Positions 43,270 to 54,178 of a stretch of DNA of 64,000 nt are shown here, in pieces (position 1 is the first letter of the stretch; every line of letters begins with the position of its first letter). The stretch is taken from the NCBI GenBank assembly GCA_032433765.1, contig JAVIAB010000046.1:60919388-60983387 (forward strand), written 5' to 3'. The DNA comes from Megaustenia siamemsis (Eukaryota; Mollusca; Gastropoda; Stylommatophora; Ariophantidae). Made by a program: the position numbers and the translations under genes. A model generated the notes under the pieces. That model had not been told where the DNA came from. It saw nothing but the letters and a program-made list of their open reading frames with translations, and did no database searches.

Positions 43270-43595
43270 TTTCTCAGAAGAATGTTGAAAGTTCCATGGA
43301 CAGCTAAAAAGACCAATGAAGAGGCCAACACAAAAAGGGAACTCCTTAAAAACATTAGAAAGAAACAATCAACCTTTTTTAGGCACATCATGAGAACAGG
43401 AAAGTTGGAATACTTGGTTACAACTGGTAAAATAAAAGGAAAGAGATATCGCGGACGACAAAGAAAGAAAATACTGGATAGCTTGGTGTCATGGCATGGA
43501 AAACAGTCAACAACAGAACTGATACGATGCACTGTAGATAGAAGATTGTGGAAGGTGATCACCGGTTTGGCACATGATGATGATGATGATTAAAA
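43270..43595 (+). mobile_element. LINE-C 3' end
   Basis: Open over 103 codons: MLKVPWTAKKTNEEANTKR, STFFRHIMRTGKLEYLVTT, ILDSLVSWHGKQSTTEL, VDRRLWK, then a GATGATGATGATGAT tail at 43576-43590. Severely 5' truncated. The target duplication was not resolved; AATTA(A/T)AATAATT text occurs on both sides. Confidence 0.85.
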
Positions 43596-43599
43596 TAAT

Positions 43600-44557
43600 T
43601 AGACAATGATGTTGCTACTTGTTAATTGTTGCGCTGTAATTTAATTTTAAGTTAATTTAAATTTACTGTTAAACATGAGAAACAAATCTGTAAACAAAAC
43701 CATACATTATGCAATAGGAAAATTATCATTGAATTTACTGCACATCAAAATTAAAATTGTATTCATTGGGCCAATTATTATAATCAATAATGCCCATAGT
43801 ATACATTATTTATCACAATATTTGTGTATGGATTTCAGATTTCAATATAAGTGTAATACTGTAACTTTATTTGCTTCCAATAAATGTTGGGTGATACCAG
43901 TGTATATCAAGTTTTCATAACACACTAATGAGTACACAGTTCCTCATAACTCTATGTTTCAGAAACAGTAAATTACAGACAAGTGACACAAACTAGCTAT
44001 ATCATAAATGTGACAGTGATTGCCTGAAAATTGAACCGTCTACGTCTTCACATGAAGTAGAAAATGTACATGCAGCAGTAAATAATATCAAAATAAGAGC
44101 ACACAGCATTAAAAATAAATTGTCCCTGTTGAAATGTATAAAGGGAAAACCATTTACTGCAAATTTCCAAAAGGTGATTGTGAATTGAAGGAAAAGCCTG
44201 AATGACACTGAACCTAATATAAAAGGGAATGCATTAAACTTTATTTTTTATTATTTTAGAGCTACATGCACTTTTCTTTTTCACTTCTGAAATATAAAAT
44301 TGTCATAATTCAATAATAATAGATATTTTATCGAGTTATCATATATATCTGCATTTCTTTTCTAAGTACATGTGATCTGTTTCTGTGCAGAAAAAGATCT
44401 GAGTTCACGTTAAATATACTTTCAATATGTATTTTTTTTTTGGTCACTGTTCCTTCTGCTGTAACAAGCAATAAACTTTTCTTTGTTTTACAAATATATT
44501 GTTTTGATTGAGATGTGTGTGTTTTTTTATTGTTTTTGAGCAAAATATATGTGCTTG
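43600..44557. other. AT-rich intron stretch, no recognised feature
   Basis: No gene, no periodic repeat. Short frames on either strand have no recognisable domain. Confidence 0.4.
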
Positions 44558-44570
44558 CATATTTTACTAT

Positions 44571-44826
44571 TTAAAAAAAGTAAAGATCCCCTGTCACGCC
44601 AAGTGGCATATAGGGAATATAGTGTTAGTGACCATAATTTTACAGACCTTCAGCACATGATTTTTGGGGTAATGTGGTCGGTATTACGCCTGTGCCCTTT
44701 TACTTTCCCAGAAAAAATCTGATACCCATTTAAGGCTGGGTGAACCCGGAAGCCGTCGGTTGGGTTCGAATCCTACCTCTTGTCCTTTGTAGTCCAGTTC
44801 ACTAACCACTGAGCTATTGCGGCTCC
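44571..44826 (-). mobile_element. tRNA-derived SINE T, copy 4
   Basis: 256 bp on the minus strand, head GGGAGCCGCAATAGCTCAGT, B box GGATTCGAACCC, body GGGTTCACCCAGCC, end in TTTACTTTTTTT. Perfect 13-bp duplication CATATTTTACTAT at 44558-44570 and 44827-44839. This is the cleanest insertion of the family. Confidence 0.92.
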
Positions 44827-44999
44827 CATATTTTACTATGTTATTAAATTATTATTATTTTAATGATTTAGCTATTAGATTGTAGCTAATTCTATAAAAT
44901 GTCCAAAATGCCCTATGACATTTTTACTGGTGAATCGGAGGCGCCCTAATCTCCTCCTCAAGTAGATATGACCTGTTAGCTTCAAAATGGCAATGCATC

Positions 45000-47825
45000 T
45001 AAGAGAAGGTCAACTCCGATTATAAACCCCCGCTGCCTAGCAGTACCCGTTCATGGAATAGACTTCGGGAATAAACTCTGAGGAAAAATCTGATGATGGA
45101 GTCCCTAAGGCAGTTCAGTATTGATTTCAACATTGAACTCCTATGGCGCAGTTGGAACCAAACTGTTCTTGCCCTACTAAACCTTTGGATCGCTCGGCTG
45201 CGTGGAGAGAAGAAACATGTTGCATGGGCAACAACTTGTCTCTTTCTTTTTCTGCCCAAGCTGGCACCCTGGAGAGGACACTCCAGCTTTGCCATTTTAG
45301 CGTCAACATGTTACCTTCCACCCCTGCCACACAAGTGAAATCAACAACCAAGAAACATAACCTATGATTTGGTTGCTGGCATGCCAGCACTATGCAGACT
45401 AGAGACTAATAATTTGTACAAAATAAATGACGCCAGAAAGACAGCCATAATCAATAACAAACTGAAAATATTTCAGGTGGATATAGTTGCACTTCATGAA
45501 GCCCATTTGGCAGGCTTAGGTATGCTAAATGAGGCTGACTATGTGTTCTATTGGCAAGGAAAGAGCAGCAACGATATCAGAGAACACAGTCTGGGATTTG
45601 CTGTGAAAAAATCTCTAAAAGATCTGGTCACACTTGGCCAGAATGCATTACATCAGATCTTCGCCTAAATGCAACAGCAGGACCAGTTATCCTTATAAGT
45701 GTATATGCTCTGACCTTGTGCTCTTCATCTGAAACCAAGGAAAATTTCTTGAAAATTTGACAGAAGTCATGGAAAGTATACCACGACAAGATCACACTGT
45801 TCTACTGGGTGATTTCAATGCTAGAATTGGTGCAGACCACAGTTCATGGTCAACTTGTCTCTGTCGTTTTGGAGTTGGTAAATTTAAAAGAAAACGGCCA
45901 ACACTTTCTAGTTTTGCATTCACCACAACCTGTGCGTGACAAATACTTTTTTTCAAAACCAAGCCTCAGCATAAAGTATCTTTAAGACACCCACGATTGA
46001 AACACTGGCACCAGCTAGACTTGATACTTGTCAGACGCTCTTTCCTCAAATCTGTCATTCTCACACGGTCATACCACAGTGCAGACTGCGACTCGGATCA
46101 TTCACTAGTCTGTTGCAAACTCAAGTTACTGCCCAGGTGGTTCCACTACGCCTAGCAGATAAAGAAGAGACAACGCATAGACACTAGCAAGCTAATACAT
46201 TCTGGTCGAACATTTCAACAAGACCCTAAATGAGTCGCTAAGCTCTCATGAACACAACAACAGCACTGGGAACATCTTTGCAACGTCATCTACAACAATA
46301 CATTTAGGATCTTCAGAAAACTGACATTTAAGACTCACGATTGATTTGAAGCCAACTCCCATGTTATGACACCCATAATCGAAGTTAAACAAGCAGCTTT
46401 CTTAGATGTCATAAGAAAGCCCTCAGACCAACAAAATACACTATTGCCCCACTAAAGACATCCAATGGGGAGAAAATAACAGATAGAAGCAAACAGACTG
46501 AAATATGGGTGGAACATTATTCATCACTTTATTCAATAGAAAACACTGTTACACTAAACACCCTTGACGTCATTCAAAGTTTCCCACCTATGGAGGAGTT
46601 TGACATTGAACCAACTGTAGAGGAACTTAGCAAGGCCATAGATAGCTTGCTCTCCAGTAAGGTACCAGGACAAGATGGGATCCCTCCCGATATGATCAAA
46701 TTCTGCGAAATTGCTCTGTTACATCCTCTGCTTGAAGTACTACATCAATGCTGGAAAGAGAAAACCATTCCTCAAGATATGAGAGACTCCGTAATTGTAA
46801 CTCTCTACAAAAATAAAGGAGATAGAAGTGACTGCAACAACTAAAGAGGTACAACCTTACTCAGCATCGTCAGCAAGACCTTCGCCAGAGTCATTTTAAG
46901 AAGGCTACAAAAACTCACAGAATGCATGTATCCTGAATCGCATTGTGGCTTTAGATCCGAAAGATCAACTGCAGACATGATTTTCTCTTTACGTCTACTT
47001 CAAGAAAAATATAGAGAACAGAAAAAGCCTCTTCATCATCTCTATCGCCCTTACAAAGGCATTTGATCTTGTCAGCAGGAACGGTTTTTTCAAAATACTT
47101 TCTAAAATAGGCTGCCCACCTATTCTAGTCAAATCGTTTCATGAGGATATGAAGGGCACCATTCAATATGATGGCAGCACATCACAACCCTTCATACATG
47201 CAGTGGTGTCAAGCAGGGATGTGTTCTTGCTCAGACCCTCTTTAGAATCTTTTTCACTGTTCTATTAAAACATGCATTCCCAAATCAAACGAAGGAGTCT
47301 ATCTTCATACTAGATCTGATGGTCGGTTGTTCAATCTCGCAAAACTAAAGGAAAGGTCCAAAATCATACACATCAATATTAGAGACCTGTTATTTGCTGA
47401 TGATGCAGCACTTGTCACGCAAAGTCAGGAAGAATTCCAGAGCATGGTACATCGCTTTTTGCGTAACTGCAGAGACTTCGGTCTAACAATAAGTTTCAGA
47501 AAACTAACATACTCGGTCAGGACGTTGAAGCAACACCTGCAATCTCTATCGACAACTATAAACTTGATGTCGTGCAGAAGTATAGCTACCTGTGGTCCTT
47601 CATCAACGACAAACTATCTCTAGATACAGAAATTGAAACATGCGTTGGTGAAGCATCTACCACATTCACTCGTCTTTCTAGGCGTGTCTGGCAAAACAAG
47701 AAACTGACACTTAAAACAAAGTCCACAGTTTACAATGCTTGCATAATTAGTATCCTCCTGTATGGCAGTGAATCTTGGACAACTTATACAAAGCAGGATA
47801 GAAGGCTAAACACATTCCATATGGC
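45000..47825 (+). mobile_element. LINE-E, second copy, longer at the 5' end but degenerate
   Basis: Plus strand. A 5' region (45000-45370) precedes the endonuclease: RLETNNLYKINDARKTAI, VDIVALHEAHLAGLG (catalytic Glu), SVYALT, VLLGDFNARIGADHSSW, HWHQLDLILVRR-type text and CDSDHSLV. RT begins at 46509 with MEHYSSLYSIEN, KVPGQDGIPPDM and TLYKNKGDRSDCNN, a stop at 46844, HCGFRSERSTADMIFSLR, LLFADDAALVTQS (47380-47420) and GEASTTFTRLSRRVWQNKKL, ending FHMACLE at 47836. At ~47825 it changes without spacer into LINE-B. It supplies the endonuclease N-terminus missing from the 3.0-5.9 kb copy. Confidence 0.85.
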
Positions 47826-48660
47826 ATGCCTGGAATAACAATCGGAGGTCATAATATAAATAATCTAAGGTATGCTGATGATACAGTCTTAATCGCTAAG
47901 AGTTAAAATGAGTTACAAGTAATGTTAGACATTATAGTGAAAGAAAGCAAAAATAAAGAACTCAGCCTTAATAGCAAAAAGACAGAAGTAATGGTGACAA
48001 CAAAGAAAAGGACATCACCTCAGTGCAAAATAAAGACAAGTGGATCAATATTAAAACAGGTAAATGAATTTAAATATTTGGGAACTTTGTTAACCTCAGA
48101 CGGAAGATGTACAACAGAGGTGAGATACAGAATGGCTCAGGCAAAAGAAGCTTTCCAAAAAATGAGGAAGATACTATGCAATCCATTTTTGACAATAGAA
48201 ACAAGAAAAAGAGTTCATAAATGTTATGTAGAGCCAGTCTTAATATATGGATGTGAATCAAGGACAATAGGACAACAGACAAGGAAATCACTGGAATCTG
48301 TAGAAATGTGGTTTTACAGAAGAATGTTGAGAATACCATGGACAGCTAAGAAGAGTAATGAAGTCGTTCTGAAAGAGGCCAAAGCAAAAAGAGAGCTAAT
48401 TTCCAATACTAGGAAGAAACAATCATCATTTTTTGGCCATGTAATGAGAAGAGAACAGCTAAAGTATATTGTAACAACTGGGAAAATTGAGGGACGAAAA
48501 GATAGAGGGAAGCAAAGAGAAAAGATACCAGACAGCTTATGGGAATAACTTGGCAGAAGGTCAACAACAGAAATGATAAATAACTGTCTAGATCAAAAGT
48601 TGTGGAGAGACATAATCACCTACGCCAGCAGGCCCGGTACTTGATGATGATGGTGATGAG
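47826..48660 (+). mobile_element. LINE-B RT C-terminus joined to LINE-E
   Basis: Starts at GGCATGCCTGGAATAAC, text shared between the E and B families, then [15 protein letters not shown] with a stop, and an open 208-codon frame from 47922: SKNKELSLNSKKTEVMVTTK, VNEFKYLGTLLTSDGRC, MLRIPWTAKKSNEVVL, FFGHVMRREQLKYIVTTGK. It ends with a TGATGATGATGG tail at 48640-48657. The missing C-terminal part of LINE-E does not follow, so this is not a simple insertion. Confidence 0.85.
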
Positions 48661-48814
48661 TATATGTACACATAGATTCATGTCTTGATGAAATTCATAA
48701 ATATGTACACTGTTCCTGAAGAAACAATGAGCTGTTGAATGTGAGGGCCATAGAACTATATGCCTTATAATTCATGTTGTCATGATGCAGCTACATACAA
48801 TAATGAAGAGCCAG

Positions 48815-49110
48815 GAATAGTATCAGACATAAAATTTCAGAAGAACAAATGTTTTGTAGAGGGAAAAATAACACCAAACACCATATATATCATACAAAAA
48901 TGTATAGAAAGAGCTATGGAAGTTAAAACACACATGTACCTAAGTTCCACTGACTATATCTAGTAAGGTTTAAGACAAAATCAAACACAGACATGAAACA
49001 ATTGTTAAATACAAATGCTAATGGCAAAGATTTAAGATTACAAATTTAAAGAGGCAAATAAAGATAGGAAGATTATAAAACAAATTAAAAGAAGGTTGTC
49101 AAGATTTGCT
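48815..49110 (+). mobile_element. Decayed LINE RT fragment
   Basis: KNKCFVEGKITPNTIYII and CIERAMEVKTHMYLSSTDYI match the GFVxGKxTxNAIYIIRxLIERAxEVKxxxYxCFIDY stretch of families B and C, with the first catalytic Asp near the end of an open 67-codon frame. A few dozen more degenerate codons follow. Confidence 0.65.
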
Positions 49111-49164
49111 GATCATGGATGGAGAAGAGGTGGGTAGGAAAATTTTAGTATTAACAGAAGAAAT

Positions 49165-49492
49165 CTATCTGTCTATTGACCTTTCGAGCCGTAACCGGCC
49201 CATAGGGCGTAGACCAAGATACACCTTCTCCTATATGAATTTTTGTTCTAGCAGTTTTCTTTTAAAGATATTTTATCAAATCTCGCCATCTGTCTCTGTT
49301 CTGTGCAAGCAGTTCTATCTCATTGAGGGAGCCGATTCCTGCTGCTCTTGCCTCTCTCATCAATGTTCTTCTCAGTGTCTCCCTGGGTCTTCCTCTTTTT
49401 CTTTTACCTGTTGTTTCCCATATGAGGGCTTGCTTTGCTATTCGATTATTATCTCTTCTCATCACATGTCCAACGTATGACCATCGTCTTTT
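49165..49492 (-). mobile_element. LINE-F 3' end, copy 1
   Basis: Minus-strand: SYVGHVMRRDNNRIAKQALI, GKRKRGRPRETLRRTLMREA, NEIELLAQNRDRWRDLIKYL and a 3' tail that reads TACGGCTCGAAAGGTCAATA. Flanked by GAAGAAAT (49157-49164, 49493-49500). Practically identical to the copy at 58173 over their shared length. Confidence 0.85.
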
Positions 49493-49969
49493 GAAGAAAT
49501 AGAAGGCTGGAAATAAAGAGGGAGACAAAGGAGAAGATGTTGAATGGTTAACGGCGTGGCATGGGAGGAGATCAATGGGGGAATTGTCACAGTTGACAAA
49601 ATTGAGAGCTAATGAGCAACAGTCATCCGATGCCTCTAGGCATGGACCATACAGGAACGCCCAATGACAAGAAAATGCAAAGCTCCCAAATGCTTTTCTT
49701 TCATTAATATAGCAAAGCAATAAAGACCCATATAAATCAAATGATTGATAGTGATATTTCTCACTGTGTGTTTTACTTTTTATCTTTCTTTATCTAAATA
49801 TTGATAATGTTAACACTAATCCAGCAATCATTTCATACAGAACCATTCTTATCTACAAGGAAATAATAATTATAGTAAAAATTAAACCCTTTACTCAAAA
49901 AAAAATGGCCCACTGAAGACAGGTGGGCTGGATCGGAACAAAGATCACAATTTTATCAGTGTTGCAAAC

Positions 49970-50372
49970 AACAAATTCAAAACAAATGAGGAAATTATAA
50001 AAATCGCCAATCAACCACTAATATCTTCAGTAACCAAGAAAAGACGATGGTCATATGTTGGACATGTGATGAGAAGAGATAATAACTGAATAACAAAGCA
50101 AGCCCTCATGTAGAAAACAACAGGTAAGAGGAAAAGCGAAAGACCCAGAGAGACACTGAAAAGAACATTGATCAGAGATGCAAGAGCAGCAGGAATTGGT
50201 TCCCTCAATAAGATAGAGTTGCTTGCGCAGAACAGAGACAAATGACGAGATCTGATAAAAGATCTTTACAAGGATTGAAAACTACTAGAATAAAAAAAAT
50301 TAAGATAAGAGAAGGAGTATCTGGGTCTACGCCCTATGGGCCGGCTACGGCTCAAAGGTCAATAGATAGAAA
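49970..50372 (+). mobile_element. LINE-F 3' end, copy 2, plus strand
   Basis: NKFKTNEEIIKIANQPLIS, KRRWSYVGHVMRRDNN and the C-terminal region in broken frames, then GGTCTACGCCCTATGGGCCG and CAATAGATAGA at the end. More diverged than copies 1 and 4. Confidence 0.8.
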
Positions 50373-51215
50373 CAACAAAGCAACTTGCAATCAATTTCTA
50401 CATCTTTTCAGAGTGGGTGACATAAACAAAATCCTTGCACACACATAAAATAAATATACACTGAATGGACAAAATCAGTTTTGCAGTATCACTTTCTCTT
50501 ATCGTACATATTCCATTGTAATGTTGTTTATGGTTTGCATTTATGTGGGTTTTTCACAGAGCTGGTGGAGGCCGTGCCAGGGATACAATTCAAATTGTAG
50601 GTGAAGCTACATCTTTCCTTTTAATTTTTTAGATCAACTTGCATCCAGTTCCCAATGGAACTTTTTCTTTTTAAACCTTGAAAGTAGGGCATGCATGAGG
50701 TAATGGAGTATTCCATACGGAACGCTCATACAAAACTTTTCTATCCTATAAAGTTAAACGATCAGTAAAATTTGATATCCCGCCAAAAGGTTAATTATAC
50801 TGACCTTTTTAATGTGCACTTAAAAACCCTTATATTTTTTTAATTCATATTCATGACATTGTTTTAAGCTATTTTTTTATGAGGTTCTGTGATTAGCATA
50901 TTAAAAACTAAAGTTGTGAAGTAGTTCTGATTTCTTCTAAATTAGTCAAAACCAAGTTATGTACTTATAAAGAGAAATGTATGACATGTGTTGGCTATCT
51001 CCTTGTGACCAACCCATTAGTGTAGGTGATCAGGTCTTGAGGTTGGGAGTGAAGTTGCAGTACCTCCTGGATCTCAGACTAAAGTCATGCCCTGCGCCCC
51101 AGTCACAGCTCACACTCTGACAGTACACAGTCAATTTCACAAATCACAAAACATCTCAACCATTGGGTTAAATCTGCAAACCTAAATATACTTTATATGT
51201 CACAGGACCTAAATT
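50373..51215. other. Intron stretch without recognised gene
   Basis: AT-rich, no open frame of interest. A segment near 51000-51060 (TAGTGTAGGTGATCAGGTC) resembles the 3' end of LINE-B but is too short to call. Confidence 0.35.
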
Positions 51216-51221
51216 TCATAC

Positions 51222-51403
51222 CTCAATGTAATCATAGTTACATCCCTCATCCGCTCCAAGGTCAAAATGTGTAAATCGTAATAGAACCCTAGCGGAGTCA
51301 GAAACCTGAATTGTGTATTCACATTGTATGTTATGGGGGTAATGATCCGGCCAGTTTGGAGACTGGAATTGCCCTTCTGATTCAGTGTATAGATCTCCAC
51401 AAA
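51222..51403 (-). CDS. CUB-gene exon 2: first half of CUB domain I
   Basis: Exon of 182 bp, acceptor CTGACATTTCAG, donor GTATGA after ATTGAG, phase 1 in and phase 0 out. The peptide starts VCGDLYTESEGQF (first CUB cysteine), has the typical SPNWPDHYPHN turn, second cysteine in QCEYTI, and third cysteine in EGCNYDYIE, which supplies the acidic residues that bind calcium in many CUB domains. It joins exon 3 in frame to read DYIE-IYDGAND, a textbook CUB junction. The intron before it is only 548 bp, the shortest here; the one after it is 10.4 kb and holds LINE, SINE and MITE-free long stretches plus an unclassified repeat. Confidence 0.9.
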
Positions 51404-51644
51404 CTGAAATGTCAGATACAGCTTCATGAGAAAAATAACAAATAAGAGGCACATCAAAATTATTATTTTCTGTTTGCTTCAACAATCTAGCATGACAAGC
51501 TTACATTCTATGTTATTTAAATCCTCACTGGAGATTCTGATATCTTTTCATCTTCACAAATGACGGTGGGCAAGAATATACTTTTCTTTCATAATGTTAT
51601 GAAGCTTACAAATAACCATCACCACTATGTCTATCAGTTCACAG

Positions 51645-51860
51645 TCTGTCCATTAACACTACATCCTATACACTAAAAGGTTACAGTCTGTGTACTTGTT
51701 GGTTAAAGTCTGTTCATTTTAGGCTGAGATTTATGCACTTAGAGGATAAGGTTTGTGCATTCACAGACTAAGGCTTGTGCACATAAAGCCATGGTCTGTG
51801 CACAAAAATCTTATAGTATGTGCACCTAATACCTATTGGTACTTATACCAATATCTTATA
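51645..51860. repeat. Degenerate ~28-bp tandem repeat between CUB exons 1 and 2
   Basis: Loosely repeated (A/G)GTCTGTGCAC or GTTTGTGCATT blocks at roughly 28-30 base spacing, with TAAGG or AAAGGTTA between them. Old and irregular. Confidence 0.5.
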
Positions 51861-51951
51861 GTACATTCACTATTACCAAATAGTATGTGCATTGATAGGA
51901 ATGTAAAAACATGTGAATTGAGGTACAAACAATCACAGCCTGATTAATTAC

Positions 51952-52108
51952 CTGTTACCCACTGAGCACTAAGTTTACCAGAAAAGGACAGGCCAGTGCG
52001 AAGTTCTATGTTCATGACGTTGTTGGAACTAGTGATTGGAGTTGTATATTCTGTAGTGCCACAGAAGTTAACCAAAACAGGTGCCGTCTCAGTAAAACCA
52101 TCTCTGAT
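51952..52108 (-). CDS. CUB-gene exon 1 of 7 in window: second half of a CUB domain
   Basis: Exon of 157 bp in a large minus-strand gene. The acceptor reads TTTGCACAG before the exon and the donor is GTAATT after ACAG. It enters in phase 0 and leaves in phase 1, leaving 52 complete codons. The peptide opens IRDGFTET, carries the fourth CUB cysteine in NFCGTT, then the ITSSNNVMNIEL stretch matching the SxxNxxxLxF core of CUB domains, and ends AQWVTG. The first half of this domain should lie upstream, beyond 52.2 kb; I found no candidate up to 64 kb, so the next intron is probably longer than 11 kb. CUB domains bind protein ligands outside the cell. Cubilin-like identity is inferred from the run of CUB domains alone. 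Confidence 0.85.
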
Positions 52109-52261
52109 CTGTGCAAAGATATTTAAACTATGAATACATCTAATTATAATTTCTATAAATTTAACAACCACTGCTTTATATTTGTATTTTTTTTTTAAGT
52201 TGAGTATAGCAATGAGTAATGCGGACACTAAATGGGCTAATGAAAAAAAAACTTTTCACCA

Positions 52262-54167
52262 ACATTCAACAGCATCACCATGTGCCATACCGGTTGGCTT
52301 AAGTGATCATGTCCTTCCATAATCTTCTATCTACAGTGCTTCGTGTCAGTTCTGTTGTTGATTGTTTGCCATGCCATGACACCAAGCTATCTAGCATTTT
52401 CTCTCTGTCATCCATGATCTCTCTTTCCTTGTATTTTGTTATAACCAAGTATTCCAACTTTCCTCTTCTCATGATGTGCCTGAAAAATGTTGATTGTTTC
52501 TTTCTGATGTTTTTTAGGAGCTCCCTTTTTGTGTTGACCTCTTTGAGAATTTCCTCATTGGTCTTTTTAGCTGTCCAGGGAACTTTCAACATTCTTCTGA
52601 GAAATCCCATCTCTGTGACCTCTAACCGTCTTTTCATTTCTTTGTCTACAGTCAATGATTCGCTTCCATAGGTATTGAAATTGTAGAAATTGGTTCTATA
52701 TAGCACCGATGAACTCTCTTTCTCACTTCTATTGACATAGACTTGTATAAGATATTTTTAATTTTCTGAAATGACTTCCATCTCCAAGATGGGGGATCTA
52801 GTCCACGTCCTCTCGATCGCTGCAGAAAATGCACCCAGGGTCTGATTAATTTCTGATCTTCTTTGCATTTTCTGCTTTAAAGTCAAAATGATGATATGCT
52901 TGATACCTCTGTGTTGCTAAAGCGAGGTCGTAGGCCGACAACAGTCCGTTTTTGACGAATCAAGTGTTGTGAGTGAGACCTTCCACCATCTAGACTTGAT
53001 CTGTGCTTTACATCACATTGGTGCTGTACATGACCGTTATTGGAATTCTTTGACGCAAGTTATTTCCATGTTACACATTAATGTAAACTACTTTGTCAGC
53101 CACAGTTTTATCTCTTTGGGGAATTTGCTTCGTGTTTTGTTCGTCGTAGGCTGCTTACACTTGAGTAATCAAACAGAAATCTAAAGGTATCGAGATTATG
53201 AGTTCGGCGACATTGTTGTGTGCTATGTCATCATAATGGTTCCCTAAACCGGCCGTGTGCAAATCTTACGGTCTGCTGTAGGATGTGTGACGAGGATAAT
53301 TTGACGACTGACTGTGTGTCTATATGTTCAGAATTGAAGTCATCAACGATGACCTAACATCATCAAGTGCTACGACGATCATCATTTTCAAGAGCACGTG
53401 ACTTACCGGTATATGGGGAGAGGCAGCGGGAACAATTGAAGGCTGTGCATGAAAAGTGTTCCTTGTTGCAGTTTCCTCATATTACAAGTCGCATGTCTGT
53501 GTTAGTCACCTCTAGTGACTCGGGCAGATGATGCTCGTAAACCTGGGAAGGCCGACCATCTAAGGGCAGAATCCCCCTACAGAAAAGATCAACTGCTGCC
53601 TTGCAGTAAGATTGGGGACAATCAAAGGCTAAGGAAAGCAAACCTGAAAAAATGCTGGCTGAAATCGGATGCACTGTTCCACTGGCGCAGAACATAGTGC
53701 AGCGTTTTAACAGGTATTCAATCGGAGTGGATCTAACAGGCTTAAATAGACAGCTGTCTTCGTATGAGAGTCTGGAGTCCTACTCTGATTGAATCCTGAT
53801 CGCAGAGAGAGAGAGAGAGATTTTCTGAAATGCTATTTTGGCTGAGCTTTTCTACTTTTAATTTCTGTGGTGCATCTTCCATCTGATGTTATTATTGTGC
53901 CCAAGTATTTGACGCGTTGCACTTGTTTCAGATTTGTCCTATTATTTTTATCCTGCATGATGGTGAAGATTGTTTCTTTAATATGACCATTACTTCTTAC
54001 TATTCAGACTTAGACCTTTCTTGTTCTTTCTTCTACTATTATGTCTATCATTTCTTGAAGTTCATTCTCTGTCTCTGCTATTAAGACTGTATCATCCGCA
54101 TATAGAAAATTATATATATTGTGACTGTTGACTTTAATTCCTTTTTTGTCTACTATTAATCTCATCA
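52262..54167 (-). mobile_element. LINE-C copy split by a 1.05-kb insertion
   Basis: 3' part 52262-52773: KEMKRRLEVTEMGFLRRMLK, VPWTAKKTNEEILKEVNTKR, FFRHIMRRGKLEYLVI and MLDSLVSWHGKQSTTEL. The upstream part resumes at 53820 and reads to 54167: thumb residues and [19 protein letters not shown] with the intact YADD active site, then FxNELQEMIDIIV. The insertion at 52774-53819 has a 13-bp duplication. LINE-F copy 3 adjoins at 54179. Confidence 0.85.
52774..53819 (+). mobile_element. 1,046-bp insertion with (GA)n tail in LINE-C, contains repeat X segment
   Basis: Flanked by ATTTTCTGAAATG (52761-52773 and 53820-53832), ending in a GAGAGAGAGAGAGA run, so it looks like a retroposed sequence in plus orientation. 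At 53310-53490 it holds a segment of repeat X (GTCTATATGTTCAGAATTGA through GTTTCCTCATATTAC). No RT or nuclease frame is visible; the longest frames are about 70 codons. It may be the only copy here with real ends of the X-bearing element. Confidence 0.65.
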
Positions 54168-54178
54168 AAAGAAGTAAT

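Noticed and set aside
52303..52671. A 122-codon plus-strand frame
   Set aside because: Antisense of LINE-C; the minus strand carries the conserved WHGKQ and PWTAKK motifs.
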